A stretch of 64,000 bases of DNA, taken from assembly GCF_026109735.1 (NCBI RefSeq), contig NZ_CP069620.1:558001-622000 (forward strand), written 5' to 3'. The stretch is from Salinimicrobium tongyeongense (lineage in GTDB: Bacteria > Bacteroidota > Bacteroidia > Flavobacteriales > Flavobacteriaceae). The notes beneath the pieces are model-generated. The model was not told the origin of the DNA. It made no database searches and saw nothing but the letters and a program-made list of their open reading frames with translations. A program made the translations under genes and the position numbers. Each line of letters begins with the position of its first letter. Position 1 is the first letter of the stretch. Below are positions 42,309 to 52,075 of this stretch, in pieces.

Positions 42309-42884
42309 TTATTTTATTGTTTCTTGTATACTACCACACTTCAGCATTTTTCCTCCAAAAAATGGATTTTGAATTGCCTCTTCGTGGCTTAGCCAAAAAC
42401 CTCCTGAGTTATTATTAGCCATTGGACAGCGCGCAAAATACAATTGGTTTTCCGCAACTTTGCCCTTTAGAAAATCAGCAAATTCACTGGAAAAATCCGA
42501 AAATGCAGCCTTTTGCGATTCCAGATTACGATTAGCAGCCAACTTTGTTGCGACTTTCTGTAATCCATCGGTCCCTTCTAACTTTGCAATAGAGTTGAGA
42601 AGTTGCTCTGCTTCCTTCTTTGCCAGTTCTTGATCAGACTTGAGTATTGCGGCTTTAAGGGTTAAATAGTCTTCATAAGCTGTAGTTATTTTTTCGTTAT
42701 TAAATTTTGGGATTTTACTGTCCATCATTTTCATCTCACCCGACTCCATATTTTCGTGATCGTGGTGCATCATTTTCTTCTCCTGGCTATAACCCAGACT
42801 AACGGCTAATAGCAGTACTACTGCAGTTTTTACTTTTAAAGTTTTCATAGTTTTTAATTTTAGATATTCATATTTGATTTTCAT
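42309..42884 (-). CDS. DUF3347 domain periplasmic protein
   Basis: A 191-residue secreted protein. After a signal peptide (about 1-33) comes a His/Met-rich region (KKMMHHDHENMESGEMKMM) and a DUF3347 domain that ends YFARCPMANNNSGGFWLSHEEAIQNPFFG and MLKCGS. Cys plus Met/His residues suit copper binding. The same domain recurs in the CusB protein of this operon and at 53519, so this is the stand-alone version. Likely a periplasmic copper-binding partner of the pump. Confidence 0.85.
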   Translation of the reverse strand: MKIKYEYLKLKTMKTLKVKTAVVLLLAVSLGYSQEKKMMHHDHENMESGEMKMMDSKIPKFNNEKITTAYEDYLTLKAAILKSDQELAKKEAEQLLNSIAKLEGTDGLQKVATKLAANRNLESQKAAFSDFSSEFADFLKGKVAENQLYFARCPMANNNSGGFWLSHEEAIQNPFFGGKMLKCGSIQETIK

Positions 42885-42898
42885 TTATTACTTAATTC

Positions 42899-44722
42899 TT
42901 AGTTTATTACGGATTTCACTTCACCGCAGGTAAGCATAGCTTCTCCAAAAAACGGGTTCCTAATTTCTTCGCTGTTACTTAGCCAGTAGGCACCTTTGTT
43001 GTTATTGGCCATAGGGCAAAAGTTCACATACAACTTCTGGTTAGCTCCAAAAGCCTCGACAATCTTTATTAGTGGCTGTGAAAGGAAAATAAAGTTTTCA
43101 CGTTTCCCTTCTATTGTAGTAGCCTCCTTACACAACCTCGTGTGTTTGAATAAGAAAGCCTTTTTTTCTTCCCAGAAATTCTTGGCATGACCAGAAAGGG
43201 AATTGCCATCAAGTTTATCAAGAGCAGCCAATAGCTCAGTACTCGATTCCTGTGTCTCATCTATATTAGCCCTTACCAGCCCTTCTTTAAGTTCCAGATA
43301 GGCTTCGATTACTTCATTAAGTTGGTTTTTGAAAGCTTTGGGGACATCTTTGCTCATGTCCATCACATCTTCCTGAACAAATTTTGAAGTTTTTGTTTGC
43401 TCCGGCATGTCGTTACCCTCTTCCATTTCCATTCCACCATGATTGTGTCCTGTCATGGCAGGACCACCTTCCGGGCTCATCATGCTCCGTTTCCCTTGCA
43501 GTTGCGCGGCAGCATCTACCTTAAATACGCCATTGGCCACAACTTCATCACCTGCTTCCAAGCCTTTAGTGACCACATACAAGTCCCCTGCCTCGGGTCC
43601 TAGAACTACTTCCCTAAACTCGAAGGTGGGCTCTTCAAACTCGGGACTCCTTAAGTAGACAATGGCTCTTTTACCGGTCCACAGGATGGAAGATTTTGGT
43701 ATAACGAGAGCGTTTTCTAAATTATCCAACTCACTGTTAATTACTCCCTGAGCAAACATATCCGGTTTGAGTTTTCCTTTAGGATTATCTACTTCAGTTC
43801 GCACCAAAGCTACCCTCGTTTGGGGGTTAATAACAGGATCAATAAAAGTAACAGTACTGGAAAAGGATTGTCCAGGCATCGAGGGTACAGAAAAAGTAAC
43901 TTTATCTCCTTCTTTGATCCATGCAAGATCGCTTTCATAGGCATCATAAAGGACCCATACTTTATTTAAATTAGCGATATCAAAAAGCGGCTGACCTTCG
44001 CCCACATAATCTCCTTCACTTACATTTCTACTGGTAACGGTTCCAGACTGTGTAGAATAAATATCAAAATTATATTGCACCTTTCCATTCTCCTTAATAT
44101 TCTGGATTTGCGTATCTGTTAAATCCCACTGTTTTAATTTCCTTACCGCAGCTTCTAAAAAAGAAGGATTAGTCTCTTTAAACCGTACAGCCTCCAGGAG
44201 TTCCTTTTGTGCCTGTACTAACTCCGGGGAATAGATAGAGGCTAACCTTTCTCCTCTTCTTACTTCTTGTCCCGTGAAGTTCACAAATAACTTCTCAATA
44301 CGTCCCGGAAAACGTGCAGTCACAGCCGAAACATTGCGCTCATCTGCGGTCACCCTCCCCGTAAGATATATCTCTTTAGTAGGTGACCCTGCCTTTACAG
44401 TCACGGTTTGAATATCGGCAATTCTGGCTGCGGCTTCACTCATTTGTATCTCAGAGTCATTGACAGCTGCAGACGCTTTCACGGGTATTAATTCCATACC
44501 GCATATAGGACAATTTCCCGGTTCCTCCTGTCTAATCTGTGGATGCATTGAACAAGTCCAGATTTCTGATTCTCCTTCCTCATGAGCATGTGCTTCCTCC
44601 AGCTGATTTTCGGTGGTGGCTGAACTTTCTGATGTTCCACCAAAAAAAAGCCACCCCAAGAGTAGGCCTGCTGCTAAAAAGCCCAGCCCAACGTATATCA
44701 TTTTTTTATTTATTTTATTCAT
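42899..44722 (-). CDS. cusB: CusB-type RND periplasmic adaptor with HMBD and DUF3347 domains
   Basis: A 607-residue membrane fusion protein. A TM anchor (about 10-28) leads to a heavy-metal-binding domain at 54-82 (WTCSMHPQIRQEEPGNCPICGMELIPV), the adaptor body (barrel-sandwich, beta-barrel segments such as VTARFPGRIEKLFVNF and SSILWTGKRAIVYLR), a Met/His-rich linker near 410-435, and a DUF3347 domain at the C terminus (NFCPMANNNKGAYWLSNSEE). It links the inner-membrane pump with the outer-membrane channel. The extra metal domains at both ends suggest metal delivery. The start overlaps the CusC stop by eight bases. Confidence 0.9.
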   Translation of the reverse strand: MNKINKKMIYVGLGFLAAGLLLGWLFFGGTSESSATTENQLEEAHAHEEGESEIWTCSMHPQIRQEEPGNCPICGMELIPVKASAAVNDSEIQMSEAAARIADIQTVTVKAGSPTKEIYLTGRVTADERNVSAVTARFPGRIEKLFVNFTGQEVRRGERLASIYSPELVQAQKELLEAVRFKETNPSFLEAAVRKLKQWDLTDTQIQNIKENGKVQYNFDIYSTQSGTVTSRNVSEGDYVGEGQPLFDIANLNKVWVLYDAYESDLAWIKEGDKVTFSVPSMPGQSFSSTVTFIDPVINPQTRVALVRTEVDNPKGKLKPDMFAQGVINSELDNLENALVIPKSSILWTGKRAIVYLRSPEFEEPTFEFREVVLGPEAGDLYVVTKGLEAGDEVVANGVFKVDAAAQLQGKRSMMSPEGGPAMTGHNHGGMEMEEGNDMPEQTKTSKFVQEDVMDMSKDVPKAFKNQLNEVIEAYLELKEGLVRANIDETQESSTELLAALDKLDGNSLSGHAKNFWEEKKAFLFKHTRLCKEATTIEGKRENFIFLSQPLIKIVEAFGANQKLYVNFCPMANNNKGAYWLSNSEEIRNPFFGEAMLTCGEVKSVIN

Positions 44723-46007
44723 AACCTTCTCCTATTAAGTAGTTTATTCTATACACATTGTTATTTCGTTCTGTTTTGGCCCTTGCCAGTTCCAAACCGT
44801 AGTTTAAAAGTTGGCGTTCCATTCGAATTATTTCCAAAACATTGTTTCTACCTGTAGATAGTTCTGTCTGGTAAAGCTCCAGTGATTGTTTGGCAATTGT
44901 TGTCAACCGATTGTAGAGTTCAACGTTTCGTACTGCGTCCACGTAATCGCGATACAACTGCTCAAGCTTTGTCTCCAATTCATTCTCCAGGTTTTCCTTT
45001 TTCAACTGCACTGCCTCTTGCTGCAGAATAGCTTCCTGGCGCATAGCTTTATACTTATTTCTGTAAAGCGGCACCCGTATTCCTACTTGTGGAAAAATAA
45101 ATGCGTCCTGACCATTGTCTGGCAGTGCCATAGCCGGGTCTAAATCTGTTCTTGAAGCAATATTGGTATAGGTCCCCCCAAGAGTAAAAGATGGTAAACC
45201 CATTTTTTTGGCTACAGTGAGCTGCTCTTCGAAACTCCTCGCCTGATGTTCGAGTTGTTCCAGGCGAGGGTTCTCAGCTAAGATCATTTCCAGAAGTATA
45301 CTCTTTTCATTTAGAAGCTGTTCCTCCCAAAGACTGTCAGGGAACCCAAGAGGCTCTTGTAGTTCTTCATTTAGTAACTCCTCGAACTCTGTAAGCAGGG
45401 GAATCCTGCTGTCCTTTAAATATGCTAGTCTGCTTTCCAACTCTTCCTCTTCCAGTTCAACTTGTAGAACAGAAGAAAAACCCGTTTTCCCGCTTTCGAA
45501 CTGCACCTCAGCGATGCTCTTAAAGGAACTAAGCAGCGCCAGGTTCTCTTCTGTTACTTGTATCGCCATTTCAAGGTAATACAACTCTGTATAGGTAATT
45601 TTCACATCCCTAAAAAGTTCCAGTTTCGCATCTTCAAAAAGCTGTAGCCGTGCCTGCGCTCTTTCAGCCGCGACCCGCTCCTGGGCATCAAGGGTCCCAA
45701 ACCAGGGGAACATTTGGCTAAAGGAAGCTGTAGCCTGTTGAGCTCCAACACGGGTTTCTACTGGTTGGATGAAATAGCCAAAACTTATCTGTGGATCTGG
45801 TAATGTTCCTTCCTGGACTACTTTTTCAAGCGCAGCGAGATATTCCTTGTAAAGGGATCTTATCTGCGGATTGTTTTCAGCAGCCAGTACCAGGTATTTA
45901 TCTAAATACCCGATTCTTATTTCTTCTTTCTGGGCGTGGGAGTTAGTCGTCCACAAAGCGAGAAAAAACATGATTAAAGCGCCTATATTTATGATATTTT
46001 TTTTCAT
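44715..46007 (-). CDS. cusC: TolC-family outer-membrane factor (CusC-like)
   Basis: A 430-residue protein with a signal peptide (to about residue 25) and the repeated helical and strand pattern of outer-membrane efflux proteins: LVLAAENNPQIRSLYKEY, YFIQPVETRVGAQQA, VTEENLALLSSFKSIAEVQFESGKT and the symmetric second half. It forms a trimeric exit duct. Its ATG shares an A with the CusA stop (TAATG). Confidence 0.88.
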   Translation of the reverse strand: MKKNIINIGALIMFFLALWTTNSHAQKEEIRIGYLDKYLVLAAENNPQIRSLYKEYLAALEKVVQEGTLPDPQISFGYFIQPVETRVGAQQATASFSQMFPWFGTLDAQERVAAERAQARLQLFEDAKLELFRDVKITYTELYYLEMAIQVTEENLALLSSFKSIAEVQFESGKTGFSSVLQVELEEEELESRLAYLKDSRIPLLTEFEELLNEELQEPLGFPDSLWEEQLLNEKSILLEMILAENPRLEQLEHQARSFEEQLTVAKKMGLPSFTLGGTYTNIASRTDLDPAMALPDNGQDAFIFPQVGIRVPLYRNKYKAMRQEAILQQEAVQLKKENLENELETKLEQLYRDYVDAVRNVELYNRLTTIAKQSLELYQTELSTGRNNVLEIIRMERQLLNYGLELARAKTERNNNVYRINYLIGEGYE

Positions 46008-49000
46008 TACTTGTCTAATTCATTTATTTGTTGCTCCTGTAATTTAGGATTTGACCATTTCTTCTCTTGCCACATACTATATAGGACGGGAACTACGAAC
46101 ATAGTTATTGTCTGGAACAACATTCCTCCAAATGTCGGGATGGCCATAGGGATCATAATATCAGACCCCTTCCCTGTGGATGTTAAAATTGGCATTAAAG
46201 CGATGAGAGTAGTTGCAGTGGTCATTACAGCGGGTCTTACTCTTTTGCTCCCTGCCATTACAACAGCTCTTCGAATGGAATTTTTGTCCGTCGTCTTTTC
46301 TTCAGCAAAAACCTGCTTTAGATAGGTTCCCATAAGTACACCGTCGTCTGTTGCCACCCCAAAAAGGGCAATAAAACCTACCCAGACAGCAACACTTAAG
46401 TTTATAGGCCCTATTTGAAAAACCTCCCGCATATTTTCTCCAAGAAGATTGAAATCCAGGAACCACGTCTGGTTATACAACCAGAGCAGGATAAACCCTC
46501 CCGACAATGCCACGAAGACACCTGAAAAGGCCATTAATGTGGTCTGAAAATTGCCAAACTGGAAGTAAAGCAGCAGAAAAATAGCTAACAAGCTGATAGG
46601 AATAACAATAGACAAAGTTTTTGCAGCCCTTAATTGATTTTCGTAGTTCCCTGCAAACTTGTAGCTCACTCCGGGAGGTACTACAAATTCTCCTGATTCA
46701 ATTTTCTCATTGATCAGAGCTTGTGCATTTTCTACTACATCTACCTCTGCAACATCAGCCTCTTTATCAAAAATCACATAAGAGAGCAGGAAGGTATCCT
46801 CACTCTTTATGACCTGAGGGCCCTGTACATATTGTACTTCTACTAAATCTCCCAAGGGGATTTGTACTCCCGTGGGAGTAGGCACGAGTATTTCTCTAAC
46901 GTCTTCTGGGTTATCCCTGAATTCCCTTGCATACCTAAGTCTAACGCCATATCTTTCACGACCTTCCACTGTGGTAGTCATTGACATCCCACCAACAGCA
47001 GCACTTATGATTCGCTGAACATCACCTATTGAAAGTCCGTATCGTGCAATGGCGCGCCTGTCGATTTCCAGCTCCATGTATGGTTTTCCCACAACTCTGT
47101 CGGCAAAAACAGATGGGGCTTTTACTCCAGGTACCTCCCGAAGAATATTCTCCATTTGTAACCCAACTTCTTCAATAGTCTCGAGATCTGGTCCAAAAAT
47201 TTTCATCCCCATGGGGGCCCTCATTCCGGTAGATAGCATGATTAACCGAGTTGCAATTGGTTGCAGTTTAGGTGCAGAAGTCACTCCCGGCAAGCTGGTG
47301 GTTCCTACTATCTCATCCCAAATATCGTCAGGTGATTTAATATGGTCACGCCATTGTCGGAAGTATTCACCCCCGGGATCACCTATCAATTGAGAAACAT
47401 CCAAATCCTCTCTTTCCATGGTTTCAGGATCAAAAACTTCCCCGTTCTTTAAAACGTATTGATCCTCATCGTTCACTTCAAATCGTTTACGACGTCCATT
47501 CTGATCCAGTACATATTCAGATTTATAATTTATAACATTCTCGAACATTGAAATTGGCGCAGGATCCAATGCTGTCGAAGCCCGACCCCATTTTCCCACC
47601 GTCATATCGACCTCGGGAATTGCAGTTACTCTCCTGTCAAGAATCCGAATGGTTTCAACATTTTCCTCTACACCGGAGTGAGGCATAGTTGTGGGCATCA
47701 ATAAGAAAGATCCTTCTTCTAATGGGGGCATAAATTCTTCCCCCGCACCCGGGAAGGTCTCACTTATTCCCAGCCAAACCTCAGTTTGCCTTACGTTATA
47801 TCCAAGTTTATCGAAACCTGTAGCAACAGGACTGAATATCTTATCAAAACCCTGCCAGGAAAAAAGCCCAAAGAGAATTATCATAATTGGCAGCGATAGA
47901 AATTTCCATTTATTTTCCAAAGCCCATCTTAGGATGGGTTGGTAATATTTTACCATCGCCATTAATAATCCCAGCACTATCAATATAATCCCTCCTACAA
48001 AAATTAAATTTGTAAATTCAGATTGATCTGCACCAAGTGGCAACCACTCTCTGTTTAAGAAATACAGGACCCCAACTAGTACAATTCCAATGTTGATATA
48101 GGTTGGGTATTTTCGCTTTTTCTCGGGCCATCGCGGCTCGAGAAGATTGTTCAGTCCCAGAGCTATAAACATGATTCCTACCCAGGCTACCTTAAACAAC
48201 AGTAAAACTCCTAAAGCAATAAGGGCAAAATTCCAAATTCTCCGGGTTCTCTTTTTCCCAAAGTTCATGGAAAAGAGTCCATGCGCCAAGGCGGGGATCA
48301 CAACGAGTCCCACAAACATCGCAGCAATAAGGGCAAAGGTTTTTGTGAAGGCAAGTGGTCCAAATAACTTTCCTTCCTGTCCTGTCATAGCAAAAACGGG
48401 AATAAAACTAATGACCGTTGTTGCCAGTGCAGTTAACACGGCTGAGGCAATTTCAACCGTTCCTTCGTAGATGACGGGCAATATAGGACGACCTTTATTA
48501 TCAGGTAATTCAAGATGTCGCAGTATGTTCTCTGTGAAGATCACTCCAACGTCAAGCATGACTCCAATAGCAATGGCAATCCCGGAAAGGGCCACGATAT
48601 TGGCATCTACTCCTGCATACTGCATGACTATAAATGTCATGAGTACCCCAATAGGAAGTAGACCTGAAATCATAATAGCTGCCCTTAAATTTAGAACGAG
48701 TACTATGACCACTATAATGCTAATCAAGATCTCCAGGATAAGTGCTTCCTCCAGAGTTCCTAAAGTCTCATAAATTAATCCGGAGCGATCGTAAAAAGGC
48801 ACGATTGTAACTTTGGAGACAGTTCCGTCTGCCAGCGTCTTACTTGGCAATCCGGGAGCAATATTCTCTATTTCCTTTTTTACATTATCAATAACTGCGA
48901 GAGGGTTCGAGCCATATCTTGCGACAACCACCGCTCCTGTTGCCTCCGCGCCCCCTTTGTCCAGCCCGCCGCGCCTGGTAGCTGGCCCCATCTGTATCCT

Positions 49001-49843
49001 GGCCACATCTTTGAGGCGAATAGGAGTATTCTCATTGACAGCAACAACAGCTTCTTCGAGATCCTCCAGGCTTTCTATATAGCCCAATCCACGAACCAGA
49101 TATTCTGCCCGGTTAAACTCAATGGTGCGTGCTCCTACATCCAGGTTACTTTCACGCACAGCCTCCATTATTTGTTTGACATTTACGCCGTAGCTTTTCA
49201 TCGCGGTAGGATCAATTTCCACCTGATACTCCTTGACAAATCCTCCTATTGAAGCTACTTCAGATACACCTTCGGCAGCAGATAAAGAGTACTTGACATA
49301 AAAATCCTGAATAGTACGAAGCTCCTGAGGATCCCACCCCCCGGTTGGCTCACCGGTTTTTGGGTCTCTTCCCTCCAGAGTGTACCAAAACACCTGTCCC
49401 AATGCTGTAGCATCAGGACCCAGGGCGGGCTGGACGTCTGCTGGGAGTGTTCCGGCGGGCAGAGAATTTAACTTCTCAAGAATTCTCGAGCGGCTCCAGT
49501 AAAATTCCACATCCTCTTCAAAAATTATATAGATGCTTGAAAGACCAAAAAGGGAACTACTTCGAATAGTTTTTACGCCTGGCACTCCCAAGAGTGAAGT
49601 AGTAAGGGGATAGGTTATTTGGTCCTCGATGTCCTGAGGAGATTTCCCCATCCATTCGGTATAGACGATTTGTTGGTTTTCACCAATGTCTGGTATGGCA
49701 TCCACTGGCACGGGATCCCTTGGCATCCAGTCTAAGTCCCAGTTAAACGGTGCTGTAGCTACTCCCCAGGCCATTAAGGCAACCGTAAGTAAAGCGGTCA
49801 CCAATTTGTTCTCTAAAAAGAACTTTATAGTTTTATTAAGCAT
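46007..49843 (-). CDS. cusA: CusA-type RND copper/silver efflux permease
   Basis: A 1278-residue pump, longer than the usual ~1050. RND marks include QIVYTEWMGKSPQDIEDQITYPLTTSLLGVPGVKTIRS, GIAIAIGVMLDVGVIFTEN in TM4 (Asp/Glu pattern of the Cus group rather than the DxxxxxD of CzcA) and VGFIALFGVATDDGVLMGTYL near the end. The extra length comes from inserted hydrophobic segments in the middle (around residues 535-650) and a loop rich in acid near 800-850. It takes up Cu(I)/Ag(I) from the periplasm. The gene starts the Cus operon. Confidence 0.9.
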   Translation of the reverse strand: MLNKTIKFFLENKLVTALLTVALMAWGVATAPFNWDLDWMPRDPVPVDAIPDIGENQQIVYTEWMGKSPQDIEDQITYPLTTSLLGVPGVKTIRSSSLFGLSSIYIIFEEDVEFYWSRSRILEKLNSLPAGTLPADVQPALGPDATALGQVFWYTLEGRDPKTGEPTGGWDPQELRTIQDFYVKYSLSAAEGVSEVASIGGFVKEYQVEIDPTAMKSYGVNVKQIMEAVRESNLDVGARTIEFNRAEYLVRGLGYIESLEDLEEAVVAVNENTPIRLKDVARIQMGPATRRGGLDKGGAEATGAVVVARYGSNPLAVIDNVKKEIENIAPGLPSKTLADGTVSKVTIVPFYDRSGLIYETLGTLEEALILEILISIIVVIVLVLNLRAAIMISGLLPIGVLMTFIVMQYAGVDANIVALSGIAIAIGVMLDVGVIFTENILRHLELPDNKGRPILPVIYEGTVEIASAVLTALATTVISFIPVFAMTGQEGKLFGPLAFTKTFALIAAMFVGLVVIPALAHGLFSMNFGKKRTRRIWNFALIALGVLLLFKVAWVGIMFIALGLNNLLEPRWPEKKRKYPTYINIGIVLVGVLYFLNREWLPLGADQSEFTNLIFVGGIILIVLGLLMAMVKYYQPILRWALENKWKFLSLPIMIILFGLFSWQGFDKIFSPVATGFDKLGYNVRQTEVWLGISETFPGAGEEFMPPLEEGSFLLMPTTMPHSGVEENVETIRILDRRVTAIPEVDMTVGKWGRASTALDPAPISMFENVINYKSEYVLDQNGRRKRFEVNDEDQYVLKNGEVFDPETMEREDLDVSQLIGDPGGEYFRQWRDHIKSPDDIWDEIVGTTSLPGVTSAPKLQPIATRLIMLSTGMRAPMGMKIFGPDLETIEEVGLQMENILREVPGVKAPSVFADRVVGKPYMELEIDRRAIARYGLSIGDVQRIISAAVGGMSMTTTVEGRERYGVRLRYAREFRDNPEDVREILVPTPTGVQIPLGDLVEVQYVQGPQVIKSEDTFLLSYVIFDKEADVAEVDVVENAQALINEKIESGEFVVPPGVSYKFAGNYENQLRAAKTLSIVIPISLLAIFLLLYFQFGNFQTTLMAFSGVFVALSGGFILLWLYNQTWFLDFNLLGENMREVFQIGPINLSVAVWVGFIALFGVATDDGVLMGTYLKQVFAEEKTTDKNSIRRAVVMAGSKRVRPAVMTTATTLIALMPILTSTGKGSDIMIPMAIPTFGGMLFQTITMFVVPVLYSMWQEKKWSNPKLQEQQINELDK

Positions 49844-49948
49844 TTGGTTTTAATTCTGAATTAATACTCTTTTGAAGCTGCACGTTTGCAACATCAAAAA
49901 AACTCTGCTCCGGCGGTAAAGCACCAGAGCCTAAATATTAATTCAGAA

Positions 49949-50344
49949 TCAAATTAAGAAGGTCTCGTTCAATATGTGGATTTCCTGAACGATTAAGGGA
50001 GGTATATACTTGACAAAAGGAATATCTTTCGCAGGCAGTTCTTCAAAAAGCCCGTTAAATGAATAAGCAAAACTTACAAGAAATACTTGCTGATCAAAGT
50101 TGAGATCATAAAAGGATATCTTCAAATCTTTCTGACCATCAATAGCTATAGAATCGTCAGAACAACCTTTCTCATCAGCTACTCCGGAATCATGTTCCAT
50201 TCCGCAGGTATCAGCTTCAAAAAAGACTGATTGGTCCACAAGAAAATCACCGCAAAAGTGTTTATTCACAGTAAAGGACATTGTCGATAGGAACATTAAA
50301 AATGCCAGGACCAAAGATGATATTTTTAATAGGAAGGCTTTCAT
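49949..50344 (-). CDS. HYC_CC_PP family secreted protein, copy 1
   Basis: A 131-residue protein with a signal peptide and the family's cysteine pattern: KHFCGD, then CGMEHD, KGCSDD and a C-terminal PPLI region. The family is small, secreted and Cys-rich, common in Bacteroidetes near metal genes. A paralogue sits at 56653. It precedes cusA (105 bases away). Binding of a soft metal is likely but unproven. Confidence 0.75.
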   Translation of the reverse strand: MKAFLLKISSLVLAFLMFLSTMSFTVNKHFCGDFLVDQSVFFEADTCGMEHDSGVADEKGCSDDSIAIDGQKDLKISFYDLNFDQQVFLVSFAYSFNGLFEELPAKDIPFVKYIPPLIVQEIHILNETFLI

Positions 50345-50820
50345 AACACTCTTCTAATTTCCTCTATTCATTAGCTAATTACCACTGAAATAAGGTTGAA
50401 ATTATATTTGGAGCATTTTAATAATTCAATAACAAAAATAATTAATTGCTCTTTTTTCAAATATGATCAAAGTCATATTTTCCCTTTTCTCTCAGAATTC
50501 TAAACATAGGACGCATTTTCCTTATCCAGAATAAAGATAGCTCAAAAGGTTCAAAAGCACTTTTAATATAACAGAAAAAACATTCACTATTAAGGGTTTG
50601 TAATTATTTAACAGTAAAGACTACGAAAAATGGTCATGAAAAGATTATAAAATATAGAAGAATCATATGACGTTTAGAAAAGAGAATATTTACTTTACCT
50701 AAATTACCAGTATCTAAAAATTGAGACAATATAGGCGGCCAAACCTTCTATTTTCCCATGGCTTTCAACAAAAAACTTATTGTAATGTTTCTTTTCACAA
50801 AAGATCAATTCCTTACTATC
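50345..50820. other. Intergenic gap with possible operator
   Basis: A 476-base AT-rich gap between the HYC gene and the AraC-type regulator. It contains the 18-bp dyad described at 50461-50478; no gene is recognised. Confidence 0.4.
50461..50478. promoter_or_regulatory. 18-bp dyad ATATGA-N6-TCATAT
   Basis: Perfect dyad ATATGA (50461-50466) TCAAAG TCATAT (50473-50478) about 117 bases upstream of the HYC/cusA genes. The layout (TGA-N6-TCA) resembles Crp/Fnr-family sites. Candidate operator only. Confidence 0.35.
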
Positions 50821-51432
50821 TCAGAACCTATTGAGATCTGTTTTACGTTTTTCTTCTTTATTTTTATAATCCGAAGGAGTTACACCAGTAGCTTTTTTAA
50901 AGTGGGTTGATAGGTAGGTAGCACTGCTGTACCCCGTTTCATGAGCAATCTCTAAAACAGTTAGCTCGTTATACTCCAATAACTCCTTTATTCTTTCTAT
51001 CTTTACTTCACTATAAAACTTCTGAATATTTTTCCCTTCAAGTTTTGTAAAAATATGGGTAAGATGGCTATAGTCGTAGTGTAGACGGCTGGTCAACAGA
51101 TCTGAAATCTTCTGTTTCCCAAAATCTTCCTCCTTGTAAACCCGCGCAATGATTATTGATTTTATCTGGTTCACCAGGCGTTCATTTTTTTCGAAAATGA
51201 GCTCAAATCCCACTTTACGTAACTCTTCCTGAAACAATGTGAACTCAAAATCTGAGAGACTCCTTTCCAACTCTGCCTCTCCCAAAGACACTCTTTTGAA
51301 AGGAATTTTTAATGTAGTCAGTATTTCTCTTACGCTCCTTTTGCATCGCTGGCAAACTACATTTTTAATCTGAATAACTCTATGATTTTCAATATTCATA
51401 GAATTCCTGTCAATTAAAATTTCCTTTTTCAT
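50821..51432 (-). CDS. AraC-family regulator with an HMA-like CxxC N-terminal domain
   Basis: A 203-residue protein. The N-terminal part (residues 20-90) has IQIKNVVCQRCKRSVREIL, an HMA-like segment with CxxC, and an alpha/beta layout resembling a metal-binding domain. The C-terminal ~100 residues are an AraC-type HTH: SHLTHIFTKLEGKNIQKF and IAHETGYSSATYLSTHFKKATGVTPS. The combination points to a metal-responsive activator of the copper genes around it. It is separated from the DUF2911 gene by 34 bases, in the same direction. Confidence 0.85.
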   Translation of the reverse strand: MKKEILIDRNSMNIENHRVIQIKNVVCQRCKRSVREILTTLKIPFKRVSLGEAELERSLSDFEFTLFQEELRKVGFELIFEKNERLVNQIKSIIIARVYKEEDFGKQKISDLLTSRLHYDYSHLTHIFTKLEGKNIQKFYSEVKIERIKELLEYNELTVLEIAHETGYSSATYLSTHFKKATGVTPSDYKNKEEKRKTDLNRF

Positions 51433-51466
51433 GGTTGATGGTTGGTTAGTTCTTTAGGTTTTATAC

Positions 51467-52057
51467 TTAGTCATTCATCCTTTGTTCATCTGCACTGACT
51501 TGAAAAGGAATACTAATTTTCTTTCTTTCCCAAGTGAGAGAAATTACTCCTTCATCATTTTCTATTTTTTGAACTTCATAAGTCAGTGCCTCCTGGACAT
51601 TCTCCAGCGTCTCAGAATGAACTTCCAAAACAACTACATTTTCTTTTTCATCATATTCATCCTTTCCATGCTGATCCCAACGGGAATTGAACATGACTTT
51701 CCAATTTTCTTTACCGGGAACTGTAAAAAAAGCATACTTCCCGGCAGGCAATATTTCATCACCAATTACCAAATCCTTATTGGTTTCTATCCAGGTCGCT
51801 TTATGAGCTCCGGCCTGCCAAACTGTGTTGTAGCCTACCAGTCCGCCAAAAATTATCCTGTCACGCACGCGTGGTGAAGAATAATCTATATGAATATGAG
51901 CCCCATCAATTATGGCCATGGTACTGGTATGCGGACTTAACACCTCTTTGTTTTGTGTTGTCACCTTTTCGGCCTGGTGGTTTTCATGTTGCGCCTGCAT
52001 CCCACTTGTGGAAAATAATACAAGCAGCACGTAAATAATATATTTTGTGGTTTTCAT
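51467..52057 (-). CDS. DUF2911 family secreted protein
   Basis: A 196-residue protein with a signal peptide (to about residue 22) and the DUF2911 pattern: AHIHIDYSSPRVRDRIIFGGLVGYNTVWQAGAHKATW, then PAGKYAFFTVPGKENWKVMF and a C-terminal LTWERKKISIPFQV. The family is beta-rich, periplasmic and of unknown role. It is in the AraC/DUF6503 run. Confidence 0.8.
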   Translation of the reverse strand: MKTTKYIIYVLLVLFSTSGMQAQHENHQAEKVTTQNKEVLSPHTSTMAIIDGAHIHIDYSSPRVRDRIIFGGLVGYNTVWQAGAHKATWIETNKDLVIGDEILPAGKYAFFTVPGKENWKVMFNSRWDQHGKDEYDEKENVVVLEVHSETLENVQEALTYEVQKIENDEGVISLTWERKKISIPFQVSADEQRMND

Positions 52058-52075
52058 GGAAAATGTTGTGTTTAA

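Noticed and set aside
49905-49932. Hairpin between the HYC gene and cusA (CTCT...GGT/ACC...AGAG)
   Set aside because: The stem is short with an 8-base one-sided bulge, weaker than the paired elements; not listed as a terminator.
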